A DNA stretch of 64,000 nucleotides from Tetrapyrgos nigripes. Taxonomy: Eukaryota > Basidiomycota > Agaricomycetes > Agaricales > Campanellaceae. The notes under the pieces were generated by a model. That model saw only the letters and a list, made by a program, of their open reading frames with translations, did not search any database and had not been told where the DNA came from. The translations under genes and the position numbers were made by a program. The stretch is from positions 1-64,000 of the forward strand of contig JAACJM010000087.1 of the NCBI GenBank assembly GCA_013368315.1, in the 5' to 3' direction. This document shows positions 22,757 to 34,529 of this stretch, piece by piece; positions within the stretch are counted from its first letter, which is position 1, and every line of letters begins with the position of its first letter.

Positions 22757-23978
22757 TTACGATGGATGATGGACCAGACGGCGTAAAAGACTCTGGAGGA
22801 TTCTATTCCGATCGGTCCTATTCAGTGCCAGGATTGACTCATCGCCTTTTTTTCCCGCAGATGATGCAAGGTACAAGGGAATTTGAACGGAAGGATAGTC
22901 TGTGGGTGTAACGAGACCAGTTTATCATGACGTGGAGACAGGAAATTTGTCGATTGCCGACACCGTGAGCAATGGGACCATCTCTGTCCAAATATCTGCA
23001 TTTCTTGAACCCATATGAATAGATACCTTCAGGCGCCATGATTTTACTTCGCAATTACTTAGCTCCGTGTCTCCTGAATCAGCTCTGAAAATATCAAAAC
23101 ATCACAAAGATGGACAGATGGAAGCAAAGCAAGATGGTATTTTTGTTGGATGCATGATGTATTGGTATTATAATACTTGTCGAACCTGTGCGTCCTTGTC
23201 ATCAAGGGTTCAGAGGTTACAGATGCTATGTTCTCCAAGATGAACAATCAATGGAGCAAGAAGCCACGGATAGTCATATATAACTGGAACAAACATCCTT
23301 TTCATCAGAAGAGGCACCGCCTTGCATCTATTCATGATTAGTGAAAAGCACGGGGCGGACTGGTACAGGTACGGACCCAGATTTGGAAACCCGCGCCAAC
23401 CCATACCTAACAACAAATTTTTTTAACTAGTAGAGTACATGCAAATAATATTTTTTGTACCTAAAGACACAATTTCCAACAACAAATGCAAGTGATACTT
23501 ATATTTTGCATTTTTTGTGGCCACAAGGGGTCTTGCCCTTTGAGCTAACGGTAAGTGACACCTCGCTTTTCAGAGCTGTGGCTGAATGCTTGAACAATTT
23601 CACGGATGATCATTGTTCTTGTGAGGTAACGGCCTCCATATCAATCATCAGAGAAGGCACTTTCCAGGCAAGTTCCTGTCTTTGTATCTGCTGACAGGAC
23701 ATGAATAGAGAATTTTATGATTCTCCTCATCACGGTCAGATATCGAACCTCGTATCAATGTCCATGGATTCTTGCGGTTGAGGTCTGCAAATGCAAGAGC
23801 TTTGCGGATCAAGTCTGCTTACCATCTTCCTGAGGCTGAATCTCAAGCGCGCATTTGGTCCGTAGGCTCAACATCTCAATTTGATTGGATTTAAAGAGGA
23901 GTAGTAACGAGCCTGGGAAGATGGAAATGAACTTCTGAACGATGTGGAACGCGTCCGGAGGGTCTTAACACGTCTTGC
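22757..23978 (+). repeat. Left arm of a ~1.2-kb inverted repeat
   Basis: Pairs with 25452-26722 in reverse orientation over essentially its whole length, for example GGACCAGACGGCGTAAAAGA (22771-22790) against its complement at about 26691-26710, and GCGTCCGGAGGGTCTTAACA (23951-23970) against 25460-25479. Both arms keep a ~70-codon open frame containing FPTTNASDT and WPQGVLPF (plus 23455-23694; minus 25763-25975) of unknown origin, with about 90% similarity by eye. Confidence 0.85.
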
Positions 23979-25451
23979 AACTAGGGAAAGGTGCCACTAC
24001 TTTGCATGGTAAGATACGAGGCCCTTTCCCAGTGAACATTTCTTACCAGTGGAGTAGCCTAGGGCTGCTCCAGAGAGAGATGCCTACAGGAACACACATT
24101 ACTTCAATCACAGTCCAGTGGATACTCGTTCCATCAGCATCATGATAGAACATAGAAAGTGGTTTTCTGCAGTCATGGGTGTCTATCAAACTATATTAAC
24201 TGCCAACGTACTGTATGCATCTCTCGTTCTCAATTGATTTAGTGGCCCTTCCCTTCCGACGGGTACGGGTTTTCACGCGGGTACAATTAGGTTCAAAAAT
24301 ACCTGCGGGGTGGCCGCGCTGTTCATTACTGCTGAACTATCTGATGTGATTAAGTTGGTTGTTATCTATCTTGCTACAGCCACACACGCACAGTCAGTTT
24401 CAACAAGGAGTAGTAGTAATTGAAGCTCAAAGTTTATCAGCTCAATAATTGGTGGTTGAAAATAGGCAGAAAGTAGACTGAGGCCCTTGAATCCCGAGAA
24501 TCGAGATGAGACTGTTTGACTTGACTCCTTGAGTGGAGCATGAGTTTGCATTGATTTTCAAGATGAGGCTGTTCTATATGACTACTATGAGTTGAGCACC
24601 AAGCAGCATCAACCTGTACTCATTTCCGTAGGGTCTTGTGCGGTGGCACATGATGATCGTTTCTAGTGGATTGCAACACCTTACTCATGTTGAGAGGTCT
24701 AATCATCTTGCGGCGTTGTTTAGAAAGAATTTCGAAAGGTGAATGATAGGCAGATCACGGGGAGCCCTGAGACAGTGACTCCCCTGGGTATATTTCGACG
24801 AAATGGGGCTCACCAGCGCTTACATACTATGTACATGTAAATATGGGAGTGGAGGGCGGGTGACGCAAAAACTACTGGTGAACACTGATAGACTCGTGAG
24901 GAGAAATGAAAGTATGGAAAGGTGTGGGCGAGACTCTCGGGCATAAATATACAATATGAAAAGGAGTAGGAGGGGATTGATCTGAAGTACCATAGGAATA
25001 AATGCCAATACATTAAAGTAATCGAAAAAACGGATGGGAGAAATCGAGAGACAATGACAAATAGGTATAAGCAGTGGACAGCTCTGGGGTCCTGCGCGAT
25101 GGGTATAAGAGAGAGAGGATGGGAAATTCAAGACGTAACTCACAGCGATGATTAGATTTTTGTAAAACCCCCTTTTAAAACACAATTAAAATAAATAAAG
25201 ATATAAAAATCGAAAAAGGGGAAAGAGGAAGAAAAGAAAAAGAGGAAAAGGAAAGGAAAGAGACATCGAAATACCTACGACATACTTCTCACTCTAGACC
25301 ACCGAAACGAATGAGAAATACTATGGAGGATGCACTCAAAGGTCGGAGAGACCGTTGCATCTCGTGTGTGGGCAGTGTAACGTAAGAGGCCATATATGGT
25401 TTTTTTTCGGCCGCTGAGCGGCACATCAGGATACTCGGCGGCGGCTTCGTG
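23979..25451. other. Spacer between the inverted-repeat arms; no gene recognised
   Basis: Holds the third hairpin copy (23983-24030), a GC-rich CGGGTACGGGT/GCGGGTAC patch at 24260-24310 that resembles hAT subterminal sequence, and purine-rich sequence to 25260. The segment GGACAGCTCTGGGGTCC...CTCACAGCGATGATTAGAT (25076-25160) recurs diverged at about 26967-27045, beyond the right arm. Confidence 0.45.
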
Positions 25452-26722
25452 TCGAGACGTGTTGAGACCCTCCGGACGCGCTCCACATCGTTCAGAAGTT
25501 CATTTCCATCTTCCCAGGCTCGTTACTACTCCTCTTTAAATCCAATCAAATTAAGATATTGAGCCTACGAACCAAATGCGCGCTTGAGATTCAGCCTCAG
25601 GAAGATGGTAAGCAGACTTGATCCGCAAAGCTCCTGCATTTGCAGACCTCAACCACAAGAATTCATGGACATTGATACGAGGTTCGATATCTGATCGTGA
25701 TGAGGAGAATCATAAAATTTTCTATTCATGTCCTGTCAGCAGATACAAAGACGGGAACTTGCCTAGAAAGTACCTTCTCTGATGATTGATATGGAGGCCG
25801 TTACCTCACAAGAAAAATGATCATCTGTAAAATCGTTCAAGCATTCAGCCACAGCTCTGAAAAGTGAGGTGTCACTTACCATAAGTGCAAAGGGCAAGAC
25901 CCCTTGTGGCCACAAAAAATGCAAAATACAAGTATCACTTGCATTTGTGGTTGGAAATTGTGTCGTTAGGTACAAAAAAATATTATTTGCATGTACTCTA
26001 TTAGTTCAAAAAATTTGTTGTTGGGTATGGGTCGGCGCGGGTTTCCAAATCTGGGTCCGTACCTGTACCAGTCCGCCCCGTGCTTTTCACTAATCATGAA
26101 TAGATGCAAGGCGGTGCCTCTTCTGATGAAAAGGATGTTTGTTCCAGTTAAATATAACCATCCGTGGCTTCTTGCTCCATTGATTGTTCATCTTGGAGAA
26201 CATAGCATCTGTAACCTCTGAACCCTTGATGACAAGGACGCACAGGTTCGACAAGTATTATAATACCCATACATCATGCATCCAACAAAAATACCACCTT
26301 GCTTTGCTTCTATCTGTCCATCTTTGTGATGTTTTGATATTTTCAGAGCTGATTCGGGAGACACGGAGCTAAGTAATTGCGAAGTAAAATCATGGCGCCT
26401 GAAGGTATCTATTCAATGTGGCAATGGAATTCTGGAGGCTCTATGAGTTCAAAAAATGCAGATAGTTGGACAGAGATGGTCTCATTGCTCACGGTGTCGG
26501 CAATCGACAAACTTCGTGTCTCCACGTCATGATAAACTGGTCTCGTTATACCCACAGACTATCCTTCCATTCAAATTCCCTTGTACCTTGCTTGTACTCT
26601 CGCCGTACGCATCATCTGCGGGAAAAGAAAGCGATGAGTCAATCTTGGCACCACTGAATAGGGCCAATAGGAATAGAACCCTCCAGAGAGTCTTTTACGC
26701 CGTCTGGTCCATCGTCCATCGT
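25452..26722 (-). repeat. Right arm of the ~1.2-kb inverted repeat
   Basis: Reverse-complement partner of 22757-23978, with scattered substitutions and small insertions and deletions. Confidence 0.85.
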
Positions 26723-27104
26723 ATTGTTCCTGGGATGATAGGACCCGAGCTTACGAGTCCTATTTATAGGACGAGTCTTACACCTTGCAAACTCGTTCGA
26801 GAAGGATTTCATGGGGAGAAATGAATAACCTATTCACGGGAAGCCCTCGAGAAAAGTATAGAGAAGAAACGCGGAAGTTGGACGTCGCAGAGACGTGTGT
26901 GAAGACCCGGAGACCGTAGTCGTAGAGACTAATACGTAGGATAATTGAAGCCACGGAGGCATGAAGCGGACAGCCCTGAGGTCCTTCGTATGGAACGGTA
27001 AGAAAGAAAAGAAATCGGAGTAAGAACTCACAGCGATGATTAGATCTTTGTAAAAGGATTTTCAAAAATCGAACAAATGCACTATTTGAATCTCGGGAAA
27101 ATAT

Positions 27105-27800
27105 TAAGGCTGCAACCTGTTAAATACTGTTATGCCTCAGAGTGTAATTAACAGGTAACAGGTTTTAATATTTTATAACCAGTTATAACTAGTTCTCTAT
27201 GGGCACTTTTTTTTGACTCAAATTTCCATCTGCTGATAATCTTCAGAGCTCATTTTCAACTGAATCTGTTTTTGTACTTTACAATAGTCATGTTTCTGAC
27301 TTAATCACTCATCTACAGTGTACACACAGAGTTTTCCTTTCACAAAACCATCTCCCTCTCCCTCATTTCAGATAGTATTTATGTAGGCTCCTTCTGTCCT
27401 GAAAATCCATCTTTTTCAGAAGTGTCACTGTTACCACCCCATACTTGCCTGTCAATATGTCCTCAGTGTAATCCATGACTACATTATCATGCAAAAAGGA
27501 AGATTCTTTATTTACATACTTAGCATGCTCAGACCTAGCTTAGGGTACCCTCACTGCAATAAGTTGGCAGAAGGTGAAGGATTGGTGAAGGAAGAGTCTT
27601 TGTAAGCTTTCCAAGACCAGCTCTTGATGGTGGAATATTCTTGCAGGTTAGTAATTGGTACTCTGACAGGTGAGGTTGTCTTTATTCAGGTACTGAAGAG
27701 GTATGAATATGTCTTATTTTCAGCTCCCTGGGCCACCAATTGAGACCAAGCAGTTATAACAGGTTATAACAGTAATTAATAGTATTTGGTTGCAGCCTTA
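27105..27800. mobile_element. Non-autonomous hAT-type element, TAAGGCTGCAACC termini
   Basis: A 696-bp element with 13-bp terminal inverted repeats TAAGGCTGCAACC...GGTTGCAGCCTTA and a perfect 8-bp target duplication GAAAATAT (27097-27104 and 27801-27808). Subterminal TAACAGGT/ACCTGTTA words and the palindrome-like TATAACCAGTTATAAC lie near both ends. It is AT-rich and carries no transposase sequence I can recognise. Confidence 0.92.
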
Positions 27801-28159
27801 GAAAATATATCCCTTTCTGTCAACACTGCAGACTCAGTACCAAACACCTTCTCTGAAATTCTCTGTCAAGCTTTCATTGAGCAATGAACCAGTGCCCATT
27901 CTATGGCACACATCTACCTCTTCAAAGTCAATAATTCAATTCCTTTTTGGGCAATGAGATGAGGACTTGTACCTGCCACTGTATACATTGGCCTGCACCG
28001 ACATATTATCGATTCATAGGTCCACCACCAATCGGCCCAATCTTATGCTGAGGCGCTGAGACACTGAGGATACTTACAGGCCAGTACATTAGGGTTTCCA
28101 GTACCCCCCCAAACCCTGAAAGCTTGCCACATTGTAATATATCAAGCTACACTGTATAC

Positions 28160-28554
28160 CAAGGGGGAGGCGGGCCACATATCTGGCACATAGGGTAGGA
28201 GGGGAGGGAGGGGGTCAAGGTCTGAGCAAAAATTTTTTGACTGCACCTAAAGTGGGGTATCTTGAGCTTGATTTTGGCTAGTTAACTACAGTTGTACAAT
28301 TTTGAAGATTTTCCTGCTTTATCGCCACCTATTCTGCAAGAAGATACAAAATGCAACAAATACTCGTCATGAGTGGAGTTGATGTGAGCCTCAACATGTT
28401 AATCAAGTTAGGGTTAGGGCTTATTATATCTTATCTATATGTCATGTGATTGTAGATATACTATATAAGGCAGGAGGGGGGGAGGGGGGGTACTGTGGAG
28501 GTACTGTGAAATTTTTTCAATCCCATGTTTTTATTTTTATCCCACCCCCCCTTG
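28160..28554. mobile_element. hAT-type MITE, CAAGGGGG family, copy 2
   Basis: 395 bp, beginning CAAGGGGGAGGCGGG and ending CCCACCCCCCCTTG, flanked by the perfect 8-bp duplication CTGTATAC (28152-28159 and 28555-28562). Same termini and length class as 6985-7375. No coding capacity. Confidence 0.88.
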
Positions 28555-28562
28555 CTGTATAC

Positions 28563-29764
28563 CCTCCCAACCAGCCAACATGACCTATCCTCGTCACCTG
28601 CCAAAGTGGGTGCAAACATCAGTACCTGAAAAAACAAGACGGGAAGACACAGACTGACCCGGATGGATGATATGGCCCTGATCGATTGAGAGCCTTGAAA
28701 CGAAGCCAAAGTACTCGAAGGTCCACTGCATGGCATGTAGTCGGCACAATGACACGTCTTCACAAGAATCAGATTATTATCTCGTGAAATCAAGTCAGAG
28801 AAGCAATCCAGCAAGGATGAGAGATCTATGAGCACAACATCGATCCCAGTAGCTCCCTACTGCAGAGCGAAACGTTGGAAAAATTTGATGTGGGGATGTG
28901 GCACTGATCCCATCTTTACTCCACATTGGCCCCAAAGTGGTTTGTCACAGAAGTTGAGGTTTTTGGGATGTCCAGGCGGCAGAGAGAGTATCGATCATAA
29001 TTCCAAGCAGGCAATATCTGTCAGAGCTGCAGGAGAACGTGAACAAGCTTAAAGAAATTGGAACAAAAACCCAAAGTTTGCGTCAAGGGACTCATGTTTA
29101 CCTTTGCACTACCACTGCACACTAAGGTTTTGCTCAACCATCGCTAAACCTTTACTATCTCGCTGACTTTCTCACTCCTAGTGCTTGCATGGTGTATCAC
29201 ATATCTCAAAGGGCTGTGTTCCAGGCTGAGATGGATAGGGAGCAGGAAGAAATGGAGGTTTTGGGTGTGTTGGGCTGTTGGCTGATCAGGGTAGCCACTT
29301 CGAAGAGAGTTTGAGCTTTGAAGAGGATTATGAGCAGTGAGAAATTACCCAGGAGGATGGAGAAGCTGAAGAAGATAATGAGAATGCTGAGCAACGCAGC
29401 CAGCAGGATGAAGGAGACGATGCAGCCAAGCAATGAAAGAGTCTGGGTCACACTTGGCTTTTCAGACAATCCACCTCTCCAACCAAGCCCAAGGATGAAC
29501 CAGAAGCCGTCATCAATCCTCTGTCCCATCCTCAACAACCGTCAATGAACTCTCAGTGGTTCTCAAAGATAAGGACAACGAAATCGACACCGACGTTGAC
29601 GCTGGAGGAGAGGAAGCCAAAGAAGTACCGTCCCTTACAGACAGCTGCTGCTGTCCCAGGCCTAGGTACACCTCTCAACCACCACCATCGTTTTCTCAAT
29701 TATACATCATCTAAACCCACACCAGCATCGTCTTCGTCTTCCAGACCTAGTCTCGGTCATGACA
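28563..29764. other. Decayed coding-like sequence, not identified
   Basis: Around 29290-29640 the plus strand has Glu/Asp-rich frames (EITQEDGEAEEDNENAEQ) with several stops and frame changes, ending in a Pro/Ser-rich stretch. The hAT element at 29773 interrupts it. No family recognised. Confidence 0.4.
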
Positions 29765-29772
29765 CCTCAATC

Positions 29773-30503
29773 CAGTGTTCTCCTTAAGGGTTAATGCCTT
29801 AAATGATTTAAGGCTTTAAGGCTTAAAATTTAAGCCTTAAGATTTTTTTGTGAGCTACTTAAGCCTTAATTAAGCCTTCGAATAAGTGTTGAGCAGGCAT
29901 CTGCCACCGCCGCCGCCTCCCGCAGCTGCGGGGGCAAGTGAGTGAAAGTTTTCTCTTGCCAGCGCAGCACAATCATGTCCTATTCCTCTCATGTCCGTCA
30001 ACACAAATCCACTCTGGAAGTATTTTCACAAAGGGGAAAAACAGAATAGCGCTCAACATGAAACATGGTGCTTGGCCTGTGTAAAATATCAACTTGGCAA
30101 GGGGAAGGAGGAGTTGGAGGAGCGGATTTGCAATGAAGATGAGACTGCAAAACAAAGGGAGAGGACCCCAGCCTTTGAGGATGGTGCATACTTATACTAG
30201 TGACATCCAAACGCTATACTAACTAGGCAGCCCAAAGCTTGTTCCAAGGTTGGCACTACTCATGGCGAAAAATCAGCTTTCATTACACACCTTGGTTCTC
30301 ACAAAGGAAAGCGTTTTCCAGAATATCCCCATGCATCAGATGGAGCAAAATCCAAACCGACAAGGCAAAGGAAAGCACTCACGAATTCTTTCGAGAAATT
30401 TTCGTTTTAAGTCTTAAAAAATGGCCTTAAATAATACCCTTAACCCTTAAATAAGCCTTAAGGATTCTCAGAACCCGATTTAAGGCCTTAAAAGCGAACA
30501 CTG
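29773..30503 (+). mobile_element. hAT element reduced to its BED finger
   Basis: 731 bp with termini CAGTGTTCTCC...GCGAACACTG and a perfect 8-bp target duplication CCTCAATC (29765-29772 and 30504-30511). Multiple TTAAGGC/GCCTTAA words fill both subterminal regions (29795-29880 and 30405-30495), as expected of transposase-binding sites. Inside are two plus-strand exons for a BED-like zinc finger only. Confidence 0.9.
29991..30410 (+). pseudogene. BED-type zinc finger remnant of a hAT transposase
   Basis: The first exon reads NPLWKYFHKG...ETWCLACVKYQL, giving the W-x-x-F and C-x2-C of a BED finger. After a probable intron the second part, in another frame, reads ACSKVGTTHG and FITHLGSHKG, giving His residues spaced H-x4-H. 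In hAT elements this domain binds the element ends. The catalytic core is missing, so at most a truncated DNA-binding protein could be made. Exon borders were not settled. Confidence 0.55.
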
Positions 30504-30654
30504 CCTCAATCCACTTGTACCCAACAACCTACCCATACCAAAACCTAAACTGGCTGTTTCAGCCTCGTCCCTCTGATGGCCCTCGACGTATCAAGCTTGA
30601 GGAGATGAGGAAACACCTTGGAATGAGGATTTGATGTTACGAGTCTGAATGAAA

Positions 30655-31830
30655 TGAGGAATTGTGGCACCGTTAAGCGTACATCTTTTGGTCTTGTTTG
30701 TACAATCCACAAGTGCACAGCCACTGCATGCAGTTGAGCACTGGTGGCACCGTTAAGCGCACATTTTTGTTTGTTGTTTGTACACTCTGCAAGTACATAG
30801 CCACAGTCTGAGACCTGAGCATATGGCACCGTTAAGTGCACATTTTTTGTTTGTTGTTTGTACACTCCACGAGTACATACTATCCATACCCCAGAAGTGA
30901 AAAATTTGAAGAAATATGTCCATATCTTTGTCTCTCCCTCATGTCCTTTCGTAGAAACTGAACGGTAGATACTTTTATACATTATCTTCATTTCTATGTA
31001 GTCAGAATCTCCACATCTGCACTGAGACGTTTGCCATGGGCTGAAAACGATGAAAAACCGCGTTTCCGCGAGCGTGACAGAAGTGAAAAAAGTTTAGACC
31101 ACCATATTCCTCTGGAGAAAATATTCAGGGCTTTGTTTAGTACATCATGGTACAGATATATATCTGTCTGACTACTTTTTGAGGTCGAAATTGAGGAGTT
31201 ATGCATCATCAGGCTGCAGACGAGGGTGGAAGTGAAGGAAAACTTGACTTAAACTCCGCTCGGCATCTGCGTTTTCACACACCCAGTGACACTTTTCACT
31301 TCCCCGCCAATATGCTGTAACAAAATGTCCCTCATCGGCCCTCCATGGCTTGTATCCACATCACTTGGAAAGCCCTCTAAGTTTGATAAACTGAAGGCTT
31401 ATATCATATACTTGAGTTGTGCAACTTTTTTCGGACAACGGTAAAGATTTGAGGAAGTTTTAATTCGTCAACATTTTATTTTTCACTCCTGGGGTATGGA
31501 TAGTAGCCACAGTCTGAGACCTGAGCATATGGCACCATTAAGTACATATTTTTCGTTTGTTGTTTGTACACTCTGCAGGTACATAGCCACAGTCTGAGAC
31601 CTGAGCATATGGCACTGTTAAGCGCACATTTTTTGTTTGTACGTGTATAATACAGAAGCTTTTCAACAGTCAACAGCTTGAACACAGATGGCACTGTTAA
31701 ACAAAGATTTTTTGTTTGTATATGTATAATATTGAAGCTTTTCAACAGCTTCAGTACAGATGGCACTGTTAAACACACATTTTTTGTTTGTAATTGTATA
31801 ATACCGAAGTTTTTGCCGCTTGGCCTCTAT
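30655..31830 (+). repeat. ~80-bp minisatellite (about 7 units), split by a MITE
   Basis: Units begin TGGCACCGTTAAGCGCACAT and contain TTTTTTGTTTGT...GTACACTC...CATAGCCACAGTCTGAG. Three lie at about 30663-30879 and four more, progressively diverged and shorter (80, 78, 70 bp), at 31504-31830. The TA-flanked element 30880-31503 sits inside one unit. Confidence 0.8.
30880..31503. mobile_element. TA-flanked MITE (Tc1/mariner-type)
   Basis: 624 bp with terminal inverted repeats CTATCCATACCCCAG(A/G)AGTG and TA on both sides (30878-30879, 31504-31505). Joining the flanks across one TA recreates the minisatellite unit (GTACATA + GCCACAG), which proves the insertion. No transposase is encoded. Confidence 0.88.
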
Positions 31831-32703
31831 TTTTACTTGGTAAGAAGAGGCCAGGCATAGCCGGCAAGCCGATTACTATTTTAGCAGGTTTCGATCCAGA
31901 ACAACATTATTGTTTTGCATCTACAAAGAAACATCCATGCTCTTCTCATTTTTAGACCTCTTTCTTCTTAATACCACTCATGACTTTCTCTGAATCAATT
32001 TCACCAACAGAAGTCGAGATTTAATAAGCCAAAGATAATGTGCTGGATGCAGATAACAGTATTGCTTTTCCAGAAGCCTGTCTACCAAGTACAACGCTTA
32101 GCTGGGGGCTGCCAAATTGTATTTAGAGGCACAATATGAAGTGTTTCTGATCCATCTTGTTGTGTTGAGATCATGTCCTCCTCCCATTCAATTTTCCAAG
32201 ATTCCATATCCAGAGGGTATGTGACTCTACCCTTATCATATTCCTGTTCATTTGATTGCTATCAGAAGGTTTGAATGAGCAGGAGCAACTGCCTGATATG
32301 ATGGGCCAAAATCTCAACATGGTGTCAGAGTCTGAAAACTTTCTCAACAGCTACTTGGTAAGTAGCTTGAACAACACTTTCTTCCTGGTTTAAGTTGCTT
32401 ATATCCTTTATCATGAACTCCTACTTATTTTCGTGTAAAATTCTCAACCGACTGTGGACTACATATCACAAACAATAGCGAACTTCAAGTGTCACGCCTT
32501 CAAAAAGCACTATTTTTCGACGTGCAATTTTGAGTAGACAGTCATCTGGGAGGGTCATGTGACTTCAGACACTTTTCAAAACCTCTTGCGCTTTGCCATC
32601 AACCACTCTATCGAGCGTTAAAGACCAAGTTGTGAAGATCTTATTACATCAAGGTCAGCAGGTCTTTTGCGAGACCTTATCTTTGATGCTGCATTGCGCT
32701 TCT
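31831..32703. other. Mostly unassigned; possible upstream exons
   Basis: An ATG at about 32173 followed by a short frame, an intron-like GTATGTG...CAG and EGLNEQEQLPDMMGQNLN could be exons of a lost gene. No homology recognised. The 3' end of the segment is the promoter region of the NACHT gene. Confidence 0.3.
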
Positions 32704-32709
32704 TATAAA
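32704..32709 (+). promoter_or_regulatory. TATA box of the NACHT-ankyrin gene, separated by a hAT insertion
   Basis: TATAAA lies 28 bp upstream of the hAT element. Without that element it would be about 70 bp before the ATG at 34530, a normal promoter spacing. Confidence 0.5.
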
Positions 32710-32737
32710 CACTCATGTGACTTTAGACACTTTTCAA

Positions 32738-34489
32738 TAGGGCTTCGCACCGTACAGTATACGGGTACGGCCGTAATTTTACGGGTCCGATACTGGTACG
32801 GGCTGACCCAAACCGTAGCTTACGGGGTAAGAGGGAAGTCCCGACAGTACGGGTACGGGCTTGATACGGCAGTATTACGGGTTACGGTATGATACGGATA
32901 GATAATTTTTCTAAAGTAGTAAATAAGTATGAAAAGAGGTAATAACTACTGCTACTGCTTTTGGTTTCGGGCCAAATAGAGCCTGTGCTTTGCAATCATG
33001 AGAAGTCTGATTGTATCAGCTGACAGGCTTGCTCGACGGAGGGAGATAGTGTCACGTCCACCAGAAAAGACTCGTTCAACAGCAACGGCAGAGCCTGTAA
33101 AATTGTCAGAATTTCAGTGACACACAGAGAGTGCTTTGATACATACCTGGAATGCTGAATATGTCCAGAGCCAAGCGGTAAAGATTCGGATACATTGCCT
33201 TGTGCCCCGCCCACCACACAATAGGATCACAATTCTCGGAGTCTTCAGGAGGCAGCTTCCAGAATTCAGTAAGTTCATCATGCACTGCATCTACCTTCCG
33301 GTGGTATTTCGACTTAAACTTCTTTTGTGGAGAACCATCAACATGAATAATGTCAGAAGAGCCAATAGAGGCTATTGAAGATGTCGATGATGTTGACTGA
33401 AGTGGAGTATGATTGGAGATGTAATTGGTATTAAAATACCGACGGAGTTGTTGTCGTGATGTGTTAAGGTGTCCTGCGAGAGTTGGATCTTCCTCATAAT
33501 CAGCCTCAAGTGCCTCACGATCAATGCGAGGATCCAATACTGAAAATTCAAAGCATTTCCATGAGAAAAAACAGAAAGAGATAAATATGAATGCAAACTT
33601 ACACATTGACCATGTGTAGAATGGAGACTCGTCAAACTTGTAAAAGTAATCACTGAGCTTGTGATGTGCAGCAACTAATGCATCGCAGATATGACTGGAG
33701 ACATCAAAAGGGCCCAACGAGTGAATTATTTCCTTAAATTTTGGCATGCTTGTTACGTGTTCGGTGCCCTCGCACTGCTACAAGATAAAGTGGATTAATG
33801 TACACCCATAAAAAAAAAGCGCAGATCCACAGGACCACAACATATATCACATACCTTTGGTCATGCTTGGACCTGTGATTGGAGCTGCGTCATCAGGATC
33901 ATGATAGAAGTCAATTTCGTTGGCATCTTTGAGACTTCCATCAGCGTTTACAGCACACTGCTCACTAGACATTTGGAGGAAAAAGGATGGGGATGGTCTG
34001 AGGAAAGCGGGCACGGATTTATAAAGAAAAAGAAATAAATTTCGCATGGTACATCGTGCTACAGGACATCGGATATTATACCTAACTGGGGAAGTAATAT
34101 TATTCCTCAATTCTACGTCTGTGAAGAGTGAAGGCTCACCTGCAGCTAACAACAAGGGTCATTGAGCACCATTTTCTCAAGTCAGGCGTTGATGAAGGCG
34201 AAATAAAAGCAAGAAAAGTCACAGACATGGCAGTATGACATCAGGCATGTGGGTCTGATTGCGCCAAGCTGTACAGGATGTCAGTTTCACGTCGAGGTGG
34301 CCACACTATCACTGGCAGTGGCAAAGTGCAAGCTTAAAACCTAAATTTACCAACCCGTAACCAGTATGTACCCGTTAGCCGGCCGTAATCATATGGTCTC
34401 TACGGGTGGCACCCGTACAGTATACCGTACTTATGGATTGGGTCGAGAGGTGCGTACCCCATTAGCATACGGACCGGTGCGAAGCCCTA
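32738..34489 (-). mobile_element. hAT element with deleted catalytic core
   Basis: 1752 bp with termini TAGGGCTTCGCACCG...CGGTGCGAAGCCCTA and a perfect 8-bp target duplication CTTTTCAA (32730-32737 and 34490-34497). Both ends are full of ACGGGTACGG/CCGTAC words, typical subterminal sites. It carries a shortened minus-strand transposase gene and has landed in the promoter of the NACHT gene. Confidence 0.93.
32952..33972 (-). CDS. Shortened hAT transposase (C-terminal and dimerisation domain)
   Basis: Exon 1 starts at ATG 33972 (MSSEQCAVNADGSLKDANEI) and ends at a GTATGT donor at 33854. The middle exon includes MPKFKEIIHSLGPFDVSSHI, FDESPFYTWSM, an intron (TGTGTAAGTT...TTTCAG), then VLDPRIDREALEADYEEDP, a late transposase-core motif, and FWKLPPEDSENCDPIVWWAG, the start of the hAT dimerisation domain. 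After another intron the last exon gives AVAVERVFSGGRDTISLRR and stops at TAG 32952-32954. The family normally exceeds 600 residues; here the BED finger and most of the RNase-H-like core are absent, yet the remaining exons have no stops. The product could dimerise but not transpose alone. Whether it is expressed is unknown. Confidence 0.65.
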
Positions 34490-34529
34490 CTTTTCAAGCT
34501 CCTCACACTGTGCAACCACCGTTCGAAAG

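Noticed and set aside
28404..28420. TTAGGGTTAGGG, telomere-like repeat
   Set aside because: Only two units, inside a MITE, with transposons on both sides; too short for an interstitial telomere claim.
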